NCBI GenBank assembly: GCA_963792075.1
Contig: CAWBUW010000001.1
Coordinates: 62,001-126,000 of the forward strand
DNA length: 64,000 bases
Origin: CAWBUW01 sp963792075
Lineage (GTDB): Bacteria; Chloroflexota; Anaerolineae; Anaerolineales; UBA4823
Direction: 5' to 3'
Shown: positions 15,219-23,842 of the stretch, in pieces
Position numbering within the stretch: the first letter of the stretch is position 1
Layout of the letters: each line of letters starts with the position of its first letter
Translations under genes and position numbers: made by a program
The notes under the pieces: model-generated
Told to the model about the DNA's origin: nothing
What the model saw: only the letters and a program-made list of their open reading frames with translations
The model's database searches: none

Positions 15219-16562
15219 TTATGGCGCCACGACAGGTAAAGTTTGTGCGAAAGCCAGTAAATCTACTAAATCCTGCATGCTCCAGTCCCCGTCCATGGCG
15301 GCCGGCATACCTGTGCCAGGTTGACCCGAGCGAACTTTATGGAGAAACTCCCACGGGTTGTCCAAAGCAATCGTGCCGACATACTCGGGCTCGGTATCGC
15401 TTCCAAAATTAAGTGTCCGCCCATCTTCACCGTGGCAAGCAGAACACGTTTTGAAGAGCTCATTTCCATGGGTGGCGTCGCCACCGATCGCAGTTTTGGT
15501 TCCGGAGTCAATCAGGGGTTTGTAGTCAACCAATCCCGATTGGAGGAAAGTTACGAGATCACGAATGCCATCCTCGCCCATTGCAGAAAAGTCGTGATCG
15601 GGGTTAGTGCCGCCGGATAAGATTGCCACGATATCGTCAAAGGATTTTGACCCGACTTCGGATACACCGGGGAAACCAGTGAAGTGGGAACCTGAGCCAT
15701 AAGCCCCCGCGGCTCCCAGGTAATCCCAACCGTGACATTCTTTGCAGCGCCACGTATCACTCCCGCTACGGGTGTTCGTGGTTTGAGAAGCCCATAGAGG
15801 TTGGTCTGAACCAGGTTTGTCTACACCTGCTTCTTCCCACCAGTTGTCATATAATCTGCCGCCACGGGAGGCTGAACTTGCAGAGGTTGGTGATTCGTCT
15901 TCCCCAATGGGAACAGCTCCGGGAATCGGTAGCTTTTCGGGGTTGGGCACGCCCTTATCGTTGACGTCGACCGCTTCGGTGAGCAATTCCCAATCCCCTT
16001 CGCCGTTCACGTTGTGACAGGTGAAACAGTTGCCTCCGTAATGGAGCTTGAAATACTGACTGTTCATATGGGCAGGGTGGACAATGTCGCGCAGCGAAAG
16101 AGGCGCGACGACACCCTTACCAGCCCGGGCTCCAGTACCTGCGGCATGGCATTGCAGACAAACCGTTACGCTGGGCGCATCTGTCGGCCCAATGGGAGTC
16201 CCATCCGGTGCCACCGAAGGGTGCTCGCCTCCACGTACTTCAACCCGCTCATGCGCTTCGAAGGACAGAGTGTACTTACCAGTCTGCGCATCAATAAGGG
16301 CATGGCAGGCCGGGCAGCCGCGCCGTACCTCATCCAGAGCTGGAAATTGAATCCCAGCTAATTTGGCGGCGTTATCGAGCGTATTGGTTTGCGTAACCGT
16401 TAAACCTGCACCCGCCGGCCCTTCGGGTCCTGCCGGGCCTGCCGGGCCTGCCGGGCCTTGAGGCCCCTGTGGTCCGGCGGGTCCGGTGCTTCCTGCGCAA
16501 GCAGCTAACAGGAAAGCCCCTGATATTATCAATGGAATGAATAATAGAACCTTCTTTGACAT
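15219..16562 (-). CDS. Five-heme c-type cytochrome lipoprotein with a collagen-like segment
   Basis: A 447-residue exported lipoprotein at the head of the ACIII operon. AAGGAG stands 7 bp before the start. Seen: a signal with lipobox LLAACAG, then about eight Gly-x-y triplets (GPAGPQGPQGPAGPAG...) near residues 26-52. Five haem motifs follow: CPACH, CLQCH, CFTCH, CKECH and CSACH. The last lies in a class I cytochrome c domain (GNELFKTCSACHGEDG). The first three resemble multihaem cytochromes of the decahaem/OmcA type in spacing, but I cannot name a family. It may link ACIII to an extracellular or periplasmic electron partner. That is inferred from gene order alone. Confidence 0.85.
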   Translation of the reverse strand: MSKKVLLFIPLIISGAFLLAACAGSTGPAGPQGPQGPAGPAGPAGPEGPAGAGLTVTQTNTLDNAAKLAGIQFPALDEVRRGCPACHALIDAQTGKYTLSFEAHERVEVRGGEHPSVAPDGTPIGPTDAPSVTVCLQCHAAGTGARAGKGVVAPLSLRDIVHPAHMNSQYFKLHYGGNCFTCHNVNGEGDWELLTEAVDVNDKGVPNPEKLPIPGAVPIGEDESPTSASSASRGGRLYDNWWEEAGVDKPGSDQPLWASQTTNTRSGSDTWRCKECHGWDYLGAAGAYGSGSHFTGFPGVSEVGSKSFDDIVAILSGGTNPDHDFSAMGEDGIRDLVTFLQSGLVDYKPLIDSGTKTAIGGDATHGNELFKTCSACHGEDGRTLNFGSDTEPEYVGTIALDNPWEFLHKVRSGQPGTGMPAAMDGDWSMQDLVDLLAFAQTLPVVAP

Positions 16563-16763
16563 CTCACATTCTCCTTCTATCTTGATTTTTTAGTTTCGTT
16601 GGTGGATTTCCTTAGAGCATTTCTCTATAGAACCTCCTTAGAGCCCTGTAACGGGAGCCTCATCAGTCTGTGTAACCGGCTGGTTTGTGGGTAGCCGGAG
16701 TGAGTCGATTGCATGCCTTGGCTGTTTCGTGCTTGGGCGTTCCGGACTTCCATGCCTGCTCAA
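16563..16763 (-). promoter_or_regulatory. Leader region of the ACIII operon, no gene seen
   Basis: About 200 bp separate the ACIII operon from the pseudo-receiver gene, which ends at 16764 and runs in the same direction. On the minus strand the stretch contains ccggctacccacaaaccagccgg (stem ccggct/agccgg) and gctcccgttacagggctc. Either could form an RNA structure. No convincing promoter boxes or known riboswitch were recognised. Confidence 0.35.
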
Positions 16764-17096
16764 TCAACCGAGAACGAATTGGAGCAGGTCACCAGCCTCT
16801 ACTACCAACTGGTGTTTACGGTGGTAGAGGCTCATTTCGTTGTTATCAAGGCTAAGCCCAATGATGCGCATATCCCAAGTGATTTCCTCCTGGATTTCCA
16901 TGGCATCTACCGGAATACCTGTTCTCGTCTTTTCAAAAAGAATTGTGTCGGGTTGGAGTCTCATAATTTCTTCGTGAGCGGTTGTGAAATGGTGGGCAGC
17001 GCCCACAATGATGATGTCGGGATGTTTCAAGAGCAAGCGCGCAGATTCGTGAAAGAGCGGATTTTCCCAGATCACGAACACACGCCGAATGGCCAT
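16764..17096 (-). CDS. Stand-alone receiver-like protein lacking the phosphoacceptor Asp
   Basis: A 110-residue protein with the fold pattern of a CheY-type receiver: MAIRRVFVIWENPLFHESA at the start, then HEEIMRLQPDTILFEKTRTG near residue 50. In true receivers the PDTILFE position reads as in PDVVLMD, so the phosphorylated Asp is replaced by Glu; the N-terminal acidic pair is replaced by WEN. I chose ATG 17096 because GGAG lies 6 bp upstream. It stands between the two-component genes and the ACIII operon, all on the minus strand, and may be a phosphorylation-independent output or adaptor. Its function is unknown. Confidence 0.65.
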   Translation of the reverse strand: MAIRRVFVIWENPLFHESARLLLKHPDIIIVGAAHHFTTAHEEIMRLQPDTILFEKTRTGIPVDAMEIQEEITWDMRIIGLSLDNNEMSLYHRKHQLVVEAGDLLQFVLG

Positions 17097-17183
17097 TTTT
17101 TCTCCGAAATTCACTAAGTTTTTTCTTATCCTATATTAATGGTGAATGACGCGGTTGGGTATCGTGCGGATCGCCAATATTAA

Positions 17184-17211
17184 TAAAAAAAACGCCAATC
17201 TCATTGGCGTT
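17184..17211 (-). terminator. Intrinsic terminator of the two-component operon
   Basis: A 9-bp stem aacgccaat/attggcgtt (17191-17199 with 17203-17211) is followed on the minus strand by a run of eight T (complement of 17185-17192). It lies 46 bp after the response regulator stop and before the pseudo-receiver gene. Confidence 0.9.
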
Positions 17212-17256
17212 TTCACCCAGGAAATTGGCGTTTATCGATCTCAGCTTTTCCGAGCG

Positions 17257-17910
17257 CTATTCATCGTGGATAAGGCCCCGCTGGCGAGCATATTGAATTA
17301 ACTCACGCCGGTTGTTTAAGCCAAGCTTGGTCATTAGATTGCTTTGGTGCGAGTGGACGGTGCTGGGGCTGATCACCAATTTTTCGGCAATCTCTTTGGT
17401 ACTACAGCCTTCGGCCAATAAGTGTAAGATCTCTTTCTCGCGCGAGCTCAGGGCTGATCCAGATCCCTCCCCCCATTGGATAAAATTGAGATAATCCTTT
17501 ACAAGCTTCTGGGCCATGGTCGGATAAAGAAAGACCTCCCCTCTCCCGACTACCCGTACAGCCTGGATCAAGTCGCTGGTTTCAGCCCCTTTGAGGATGT
17601 ATCCAGAAGCGCCAGCTTTGAGCATCTCGAAGAAGTATTCATCAGAGCGGTGCATGGTCAGCACGAGCACTTTAACCTGGGGCCAATTGTCTTTAATCCG
17701 ACGCGTAGCTTCCAGGCCATCCATCCCCGGCATGGCAATATCCATCAAAACTACATCGGGGGAATGCTTTTCTATCAGGTCTAAAGCCTCGCGACCATCC
17801 GAGGCCTCGCCGACCACGTCAATATCCGCTTGAGCTTCCAGCAAGAGGCGCAAACCGGAACGGACGATGATGTGGTCGTCTGCAATGAGCACTCGAATAC
17901 GGTCACTCAT
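17257..17910 (-). CDS. NarL/FixJ-type response regulator
   Basis: A DNA-binding regulator of 217 residues from ATG 17910 (MSDRIRVLIADDHIIVRSG), which overlaps the kinase stop by 8 bp. Seen: a receiver with DD near residues 10-11 and the phosphoacceptor in DVVLMDIAMPGMDG near residue 55. A LuxR-type helix-turn-helix follows at LSSREKEILHLLAEGCSTKE near residue 148. It is the partner of the haem-motif sensor kinase upstream. The ACIII operon downstream on the same strand is the obvious candidate target; this is inferred from position. Confidence 0.93.
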   Translation of the reverse strand: MSDRIRVLIADDHIIVRSGLRLLLEAQADIDVVGEASDGREALDLIEKHSPDVVLMDIAMPGMDGLEATRRIKDNWPQVKVLVLTMHRSDEYFFEMLKAGASGYILKGAETSDLIQAVRVVGRGEVFLYPTMAQKLVKDYLNFIQWGEGSGSALSSREKEILHLLAEGCSTKEIAEKLVISPSTVHSHQSNLMTKLGLNNRRELIQYARQRGLIHDE

Positions 17911-19429
17911 AATCTGCCTTTGCCAATGGAATCCGAAATTGGATGCGGGTGCCTTCCCCCTCTCGAGAGACAATGTTCATGCTCCCGCCACATTGCGCCA
18001 GGCGTTCTTGCATACCCAGCAGACCGAGCCCGTGGGGGCTGTTCCTTTCTCGAGCAAGGTTATCAGGGCTGAATCCGTGTCCATTGTCCATAATCTCGCC
18101 TTCGAAAACACCATCTCTCTGAGCAAGCGTGATCTTTACCTGATCTGCCCCGGAATGCTTCACCACGTTGCTCATCGCCTCTTGAAAGATGCGGTAGAGC
18201 ATTGTCTCGATCGAGGGAGAAAGTCGTTTGATCAAGCTGGACGTATCCAGGGTGAACGTGATCTCACTTACTTTGAACACCCTCTCGGCAAGAGAACGCA
18301 GGGCTGCCGCCAGGCCAAGATCATCCAGCACGGATGGGCGCAAAGCCAGGATAAGCTCGTACATTTGCTGTGTGGTTTTGTCGATCAGCCCACGGGTCAG
18401 TTTCAACTGTTCGAGGGCGCGTTCCGGATCAGAATGGATGAATTGTCCCATGACCTCCGAATGCAGAGCCAGCCCGGTCAAAGACTGACCCAGCTCATCG
18501 TGCAGCTCTCGAGCCACCCGCTTACGCTCATCCTCCTGGGCGGTGATCAGCCTTTTAAGCAGCTCTTGCTGCTGGTTTGTCTGGCGACGCAGATCCTCTG
18601 AGAGGGCATGGTTTTCAGTTTCTTCAGCCAAGACGCGCTGCCCCATTTCATCAAAATCCGCTTCTAGCTGCCCGATTTCATCCGAGCTGTCTGTATGCAA
18701 ATGAAGGTTGCGTTTACCGCTTCCAAAGCTGGCCAGGGCGCCTGCCACCCTTTCAAGCCGGCGGATCACGAAGCCTCCTAAAACCAGGTTGGCCATGATC
18801 GCAGAGATCAAAATTGTGCTGGCTTCTAACAAAAGGTTTTCACGCAAGTCTGCAACAAAAGCTGTTTCGAATGGCGCCACATAGATATCGGTGAGCAGCA
18901 ATCCGACCAGCCTCTGTTGCGGATCATGACACTTCGAGCAGGCCAGGCTATTCTCGATCGGTTGCATGCTGCGGAACACGCGCTGCCCGTCCTCTTCGTC
19001 GGATACGACAATACCACTCGGTCTCTCATTTGGGGGAAATTTGTGGCAGGGCTGGCAAGAGGGATTATGGTTATCCAATTGAATGCCGATGCCATCTCCG
19101 TTTGAAGCAAAGACCACCCGACCAGAAGTATCTAACAGGTAAACAATACGAAAATTCCTGTTCTTACCCACCGTATCCAGTGTGCGTTGTATATTGGCGA
19201 AATCTGACACCGACATCGAATGTTGCAAGGTATCTTTAATCAACTGGCCATTGTATGAGGCCAGAACAGAAAGGTTGTCTAATTGGGTTGAACGATGGTG
19301 GTTATATTCAACATACGTAAAGATGCAAAGCATCAAGATCATGGGAAAGACGATCCCTAAAGTAACTTTGGCGCGCAGGCTGTGATTGATGGGATTAGAG
19401 GATAATTGTTTGAGAAAACGTTCTATCAC
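17903..19429 (-). CDS. Sensor histidine kinase with a CxxCH haem-binding periplasmic domain
   Basis: A membrane sensor of 508 residues. Seen: a first membrane helix near residues 23-42 and an extracytoplasmic domain to about residue 200 with two c-haem motifs, CQPCHKF near residue 129 and CSKCHDP near residue 166. A second helix follows near residues 205-225, then a HAMP-like linker, and HisKA_3 with the phosphoacceptor in ERKRVARELHDELGQS near residue 310. The HATPase ends with HGLGLLGMQERL. Bound haem would let it sense redox state or a gas such as NO, CO or O2. The gene overlaps its response regulator and lies upstream of the ACIII operon. The signal itself is not identifiable from sequence. 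Confidence 0.88.
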   Translation of the reverse strand: MIERFLKQLSSNPINHSLRAKVTLGIVFPMILMLCIFTYVEYNHHRSTQLDNLSVLASYNGQLIKDTLQHSMSVSDFANIQRTLDTVGKNRNFRIVYLLDTSGRVVFASNGDGIGIQLDNHNPSCQPCHKFPPNERPSGIVVSDEEDGQRVFRSMQPIENSLACSKCHDPQQRLVGLLLTDIYVAPFETAFVADLRENLLLEASTILISAIMANLVLGGFVIRRLERVAGALASFGSGKRNLHLHTDSSDEIGQLEADFDEMGQRVLAEETENHALSEDLRRQTNQQQELLKRLITAQEDERKRVARELHDELGQSLTGLALHSEVMGQFIHSDPERALEQLKLTRGLIDKTTQQMYELILALRPSVLDDLGLAAALRSLAERVFKVSEITFTLDTSSLIKRLSPSIETMLYRIFQEAMSNVVKHSGADQVKITLAQRDGVFEGEIMDNGHGFSPDNLARERNSPHGLGLLGMQERLAQCGGSMNIVSREGEGTRIQFRIPLAKADYE

Positions 19430-19536
19430 ATCCGCTTTCCTTTACCTTTGACCTCTTTTGGCGATTGTATTTCGTATGAGGGAGCGAATTGAAATTATAA
19501 CACCGCCAGCGGGGGGAAAAGAGGAATTGGGGTATA

Positions 19537-20587
19537 ACATGACACCTCCCTAATTTAATCTAGGGAGCACAAGCGGCCGGAAAGCGAGCCACAGCGAGCT
19601 CAGGGCCAAACGTAAACGGTAAAGCGGAACAGCCATAGAGCGGTTCCGCTTTCCGGTTCTATGACACCACGCTCGCAGCAGGTTGTACCCCTTTTGCCAG
19701 CGCACAATGAACCGCACCTGGTAGGGACGCACCTGGTAGGGAAGCGCAAAACCCAGCCAGGGAGCACCCGCAAAGCCGCGATCCCAGATATGGATCACCC
19801 CGTCCCCAGCGTTTGGCTGCCTGTTGGAGTACCTGGTGTTCTTCTTGACGCTTGGTTGTCTGCGCTTCGCCCCGGGTCGTCCAGTAGCGGAGATGGGCCA
19901 GAGCTGGAGCCCCCCGCATCCCCGTTACGAGCACTTGTAGCCAGTTGAAACCAGGCACAAAGATGGGGCGTCCCCCAGGCGGGTTGTAATACCCCGGCTT
20001 GATGCGCTTCAGACGGCGGGCTTTGCTGGAGCGCACGGCACACAAGCGTTCCGGCTTCAGGCTTTCCGACTTCTCGATGACACTCTCATCCCAAATCACA
20101 TATACCTCACCCTGTGGGCTCAGGCGCTGCTCGACGGCTTGATCGGCCTGCTGCCACAGATAGTCGCTAATCGCTTGAGCTCCCCAGCCCGGATGACGCA
20201 GTAAGTTGTGGATCCGTTTCGTCCCAGCCGGGGCGTGTTCACCATTCAGCAAATATCCCCCTAGCTCACTCAATAGCAAACCGTGATTGCGATGCCGGTG
20301 GATCACAATCACTATCATCAAGTTGAGCATCGTTTGCACCAGCCGCCGGTCCAGTTTCGTATATAACTTCTCCAGCAGCGGCCGCCCAAAACGGTAGCAC
20401 AAATCCGCCAACACTTCCGCTTGTTGGCGCCCATCTTGACCTTTTTGAGTATGTGGCGTATGCTTTTCCATCTGAAGACCTCCTGGCTTATGTTCTTCTT
20501 GGCAGAATAAACATACCAGAAGGTCTTCATTTTTTCTATCCCCTTATAACAACACCTCCCGAACATTAAATTCGGGAGGTGTCATGT
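19537..20587. mobile_element. Degenerate insertion sequence, DDE transposase (IS4/IS701-like)
   Basis: An element of about 1.05 kb bounded by 23-bp inverted repeats, acatgacacctccc plus aatttaat with one mismatch (19537-19559 and 20565-20587). Each end can itself fold: acacctcccg...cgggaggtgt on the right and cctcccta...tagggag on the left. No clear target duplication was seen. Directly outside the right end lies one arm of repeat family B (20591-20611). Confidence 0.75.
19550..20471 (-). pseudogene. Frameshifted, shortened transposase
   Basis: Begins MEKHTPHTQKGQDGRQQ with AGGAGG upstream. The first acidic residue is in VYVIWDESVIEKS near residue 130. Near 19803 the frame breaks: GRGDPYLG continues as the expected VIHIWDRGFAGAPW in another frame. 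Restoring one G in the GGGG run rejoins them. The C-terminal part after WQKGYNLL does not contain the third acidic residue expected of this class, and the reading frame stops inside the left terminal repeat. A 12-bp duplication gives PYQVRPYQVR. The copy looks internally deleted and inactive. Confidence 0.8.
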
Positions 20588-20590
20588 TTA

Positions 20591-20611
20591 CAACAACTTT
20601 TGAGTGCTCCC
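20591..20611. repeat. Half copy of palindromic repeat family B
   Basis: The 21 bases are the exact reverse complement of the left arm of the family B repeat at 4891-4911. No matching palindrome or right arm follows. It abuts the insertion sequence and may mark where the IS landed in, or replaced part of, a family B element. Confidence 0.75.
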
Positions 20612-20659
20612 TAGGCATCATTTGGTAATGGAATTCTGTTATTTCTAAATAGATCAAAT

Positions 20660-20683
20660 TAACGTTAGCGCTAATGTTATAAT
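20660..20683 (+). promoter_or_regulatory. LacI-type operator overlapping a promoter
   Basis: A near-perfect 20-bp palindrome, taacgttagcgctaatgtta (20660-20679, one mismatch), has the central CG typical of LacI-family operators. It overlaps the -10 box TATAAT (20678-20683) of the downstream regulator gene. The -35 box is weak. The position suggests autorepression of the regulator-URO-D pair. Confidence 0.75.
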
Positions 20684-20738
20684 AGTTCCAGGAGAACTGA
20701 TTCACAATAATTAGTAGATAAAAAGCGGAAGGGGATTC

Positions 20739-21740
20739 GTGAAAAATCGAGCGACTTTATCGGATGTAGCCAAGATCGCTGGTGTCACCATGATGACAGT
20801 TTCTCGGGCGATCAATAACAAACCTGGGGTGAGCGCGAAAATGCGCCGGCAGATCATAGATATTGCCAGGGAGATCGATTATCAGCCCAACCAGATTGCG
20901 CGCGGGCTGGTCACGAATCAGACCAACACCGTTGGTTTGGTTGTGCCCGATAATACGAACCCCTTTTTTGCTCAGATCGCCCGCGGGGTGGAAGACCAGG
21001 CATATGAATCTGGTTACAACATTTTTTTGATCAATACCGCTGAAGACCCCGCCCGAGAGCAGAAAGCCCTCGATTCTCTCGTGGGAAAAGGCGTGGATGG
21101 GCTGATCTTGTGCAGCCCGCGTTTGCCCAGCAGCCGCCTGAAGAAGGAGATTGAACATTTTTCCGCTTCTGTGCTGCTGAACCGAGAGTTGAAGGTTCCT
21201 CTGCGGACGACAAGTTCAATCAATTTGAATGACCAGCGCGCAGGAGAGCTGGCTGTGGAACACTTTTTAGCCCATGGACGACGAAAACTTGCATATATTA
21301 ACGGCCCAGCTAATTCACATTCTGGTCAAAAACGTCTGGAAGGCTTCAGAATGGGGCTTGAAGCGGCGCTGTATCCTTTCGATGAGCGATTGGTAGAGAG
21401 GAGCGCCCCGGATACGCAATCTGGACATGACGCGGCCAGGAATTTGCTGACGGCGAATCCGGATATTGATGCGATATATGCTTTCAATGACCTGGTAGCC
21501 GTAGGTGCTTTGTCGTACTGCCTGGAACAGGGAAAGCGGGTTCCGCAGGATATTGCCATCATTGGCAATGATGATATTCCTCTGGCGGCAATGATCCGAC
21601 CACAGCTCACCACCTTGCATTTTAATGAAAATTATATCGGCCGGCTGGTCATGCACACGCTTCTGGAAATAGTCACCGGAGTTGCTTCCCCCACGACGAT
21701 CCAGATAGAGCCGGAGCTTTATGTCCGCGAATCGGCATAA
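20739..21740 (+). CDS. LacI-family transcriptional regulator
   Basis: A repressor of 333 residues starting at GTG 20739 after GGAAGGGG. Seen: the helix-turn-helix TLSDVAKIAGVTMMTVSRAI at residues 5-24 with the hinge region IDYQPNQIARGL, then a periplasmic-binding-protein-like effector domain (NTVGLVVPDNTNPFFAQIAR near residue 63; AIIGNDDIPLAAMIRPQLTT near residue 269). The ligand is probably a sugar or related metabolite but cannot be read. It is followed 31 bp later by a URO-D family gene, likely co-transcribed and controlled by the palindrome upstream. Confidence 0.92.
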   Translation: MKNRATLSDVAKIAGVTMMTVSRAINNKPGVSAKMRRQIIDIAREIDYQPNQIARGLVTNQTNTVGLVVPDNTNPFFAQIARGVEDQAYESGYNIFLINTAEDPAREQKALDSLVGKGVDGLILCSPRLPSSRLKKEIEHFSASVLLNRELKVPLRTTSSINLNDQRAGELAVEHFLAHGRRKLAYINGPANSHSGQKRLEGFRMGLEAALYPFDERLVERSAPDTQSGHDAARNLLTANPDIDAIYAFNDLVAVGALSYCLEQGKRVPQDIAIIGNDDIPLAAMIRPQLTTLHFNENYIGRLVMHTLLEIVTGVASPTTIQIEPELYVRESA

Positions 21741-21771
21741 GCCGATCACCATATTTTAGGAAGAGGCAAAA

Positions 21772-22944
21772 ATGAATTCAAGAGAACGCATGTTGGCACT
21801 GTTCAAGGGGGAACTTCCTGACAAAGTTCCCACCGGCGAGTTGGGCATCGATTATCCCATCACTGAAGCTGTGCTTGGGCACAAAACTTTTTATCGGGCC
21901 AAGTTGAACGAGAAAAAGGCATTATGGGCTGGCAAGCGCGATGAGGTAGTTGAGAGTCAGAAGCGCGATCTTGTGGCCCTGGTTCAAAAATTGAAATGGG
22001 ATTTTGTGCCCGTATTCTTTACCTATGCGGCGGGGAGAAGCTATGCTCCGGCGAAAATGATCGATTTAACCACCTGGGTGGATGCTTTCGGCCGCACCTG
22101 GAAATATTCGGGAATTACCGAAGATATTCTGTGTGTGGAGATGCCGGCGATTGACGATGCGGCAATCAAAGCGCTGCAAAAGCCTTTTGCTCCGGATGAG
22201 TCCGAACTTGATCTTGTCCGGTACGTCGTGGAGACATTAGGTGAGAGTCATTTCATTATGGGAAGAACGTCGATCGAACTGCGTGATGCAGAGCCCTTCA
22301 TCGGCGGCGCTCCGGCAGACGGTACCTTCCCCGAGACCTACGGTGGTTTGATGATGAATATGGTCGATTTTTCGCTGCGTTTAATGGATGACAAACCTTT
22401 CATCCAGCGCATGTTGACCGCGTCCACCGAAAGGAGCATCGAGGTCTCCCGACGGTTGATCCAGGCGGGTGTGGATGCGGTCGTCATGGATACCGACTAC
22501 TGCCACCAGAAAGGCCCCTGGATTTCACCTGCCGTTTTTCGTGAAGTCATCTTTCCCTTGTTGAAGCAACAGGTGGATGCAATTCACGCAGCAGGTGCTT
22601 ACGCGATCAAACATACAGACGGGAATACCTGGTTGATCCTGGATATGCTTGTGGATGCTGGTATTGACGGGCTGCATGGCATTCAACCGGGCGCCGGGGT
22701 GACGCTCAAAGCGCTCAAGGAACGTTACGGCTCGCGCCTGGTCCTCTTCGGAGCCATGGAAGGTGAGCACCTGATCAACGACCAACCCGCCGCAATCAAG
22801 AATTTGGTCCGCAGCCAGATAATGGAAGCCAGTCAAAATGGCGGTTTTGTCCTGACCAGCAGCAATTCCATCCAATTTGGCACCCCAGCCGAGAACTACC
22901 TGGCGATGCTGGAAGCGCGCGATGAATACGGAATGTATGGTTAG
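21772..22944 (+). CDS. Uroporphyrinogen decarboxylase (URO-D) family protein
   Basis: A 390-residue TIM-barrel protein of the URO-D superfamily (MNSRERMLALFKGELPDKVP start, VDAVVMDTDYCHQKGPWISP near residue 235, YAIKHTDGNTWLILDMLVDA near residue 281). True HemE enzymes have an N-terminal substrate-binding Arg motif, which is not evident here. This group is closer to corrinoid-linked methyltransferases such as MtaA-type proteins and to poorly known sugar-context members. AGGAAGAGG precedes the ATG. The LacI regulator upstream suggests a catabolic role, so haem synthesis is unlikely. The reaction is unknown. Confidence 0.8.
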   Translation: MNSRERMLALFKGELPDKVPTGELGIDYPITEAVLGHKTFYRAKLNEKKALWAGKRDEVVESQKRDLVALVQKLKWDFVPVFFTYAAGRSYAPAKMIDLTTWVDAFGRTWKYSGITEDILCVEMPAIDDAAIKALQKPFAPDESELDLVRYVVETLGESHFIMGRTSIELRDAEPFIGGAPADGTFPETYGGLMMNMVDFSLRLMDDKPFIQRMLTASTERSIEVSRRLIQAGVDAVVMDTDYCHQKGPWISPAVFREVIFPLLKQQVDAIHAAGAYAIKHTDGNTWLILDMLVDAGIDGLHGIQPGAGVTLKALKERYGSRLVLFGAMEGEHLINDQPAAIKNLVRSQIMEASQNGGFVLTSSNSIQFGTPAENYLAMLEARDEYGMYG

Positions 22945-22980
22945 TGAAAATACATTCGTGAAAATTATCCACAGGGATGA

Positions 22981-23828
22981 TTACTCTCTTGCCTCGACGG
23001 ACTTGTGGTATTCCGCCACAGCCCGACGCGTGGTCAGCCAGGCGCGCCCCCGCTTGATCGCTTCCAGGCGGCCTTTGCGCGCCAGCAGGCTGAGATATTC
23101 CTGGCTGTAGGGGGTGCCCTCTGCTGCCTGCGCGAGGGGAATCCATTCATCCTTCATTGGAGAGGCAGCAGGGTGCGGCTTGCAGGCACCCAGATACAAC
23201 ATCAGGCTGCGTTCAACCGCTTTTCCCACGAAATTTTCCAATGGGCCAATACGGCCTCCATCGGCTTGCATCAGCACCTGGTAATACTGCCGCCGGTTGA
23301 TGCTTAGCAACACCGTAGGCGGATACCCATAACGGAATAGAATCAGATTCATGACGAGACGGGCTGTACGACCATTGCCATCAATAAATGGGTGGATGGC
23401 TACCAGCCGGTGATGTGCCTGGGCAGCCAGCGCCACCGGGTGCAGATCATGAGCCGCATCGCTCAACCAGCCTTCCCAGTCTTGCATGCGCTGTGAAATC
23501 TCCCAGGATTCGGGCGGAATGTGGTGCGCGCCAGCGATGCGCACCTGGGTGCGTCGGTACTGCCGGCGTTTTCATCATCAATTCGTGAAAGTACCAGTTT
23601 GTGGATCTGGCGCACATGGAAGGCCGAAAGCGGAATATCTTGTTGTCCCAGGGCTTCGACATAATCGATGGCATCCTTGTGATTGATGACTTCGAAATGC
23701 TCGCGCAGGCTCTTACCGCCAATGGTCAGGCCGGTTTCCAGGATGAGCTGCGTTTCGCGCAACGTAATCGTGCTACCTTCGATGGCGTTGGAGTTGTAAA
23801 TCCATTCCACCGTGATCTGTTCTTTCAA
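22981..23828 (-). pseudogene. Fic-family AMP-transferase, frameshifted
   Basis: Two frames together give one Fic protein of about 280 residues. The first (MKEQITVEWIYNSNAIEGST) holds the class II inhibitory motif SNAIEG. The second holds the catalytic HPFIDGNGRTAR and a C-terminal winged-helix stretch (YLSLLARKGRLEAIKRGRAW). The break is near 23567, at the sequence DDENAG. Adding one C to the adjacent CC restores the usual family sequence running into QYRRTQVRIAG. Fic proteins transfer AMP from ATP to protein hydroxyls. The motifs are intact, so a single sequencing error would explain the break. Confidence 0.8.
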
Positions 23829-23842
23829 GCGGGCGGCCGCAG

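Noticed and set aside
16563..16763. Possible hammerhead ribozyme (CTGATGAG and CGAAAC both present on the minus strand)
   Set aside because: The helices required around the two core motifs cannot be drawn in any of the three circular permutations; the match is chance.
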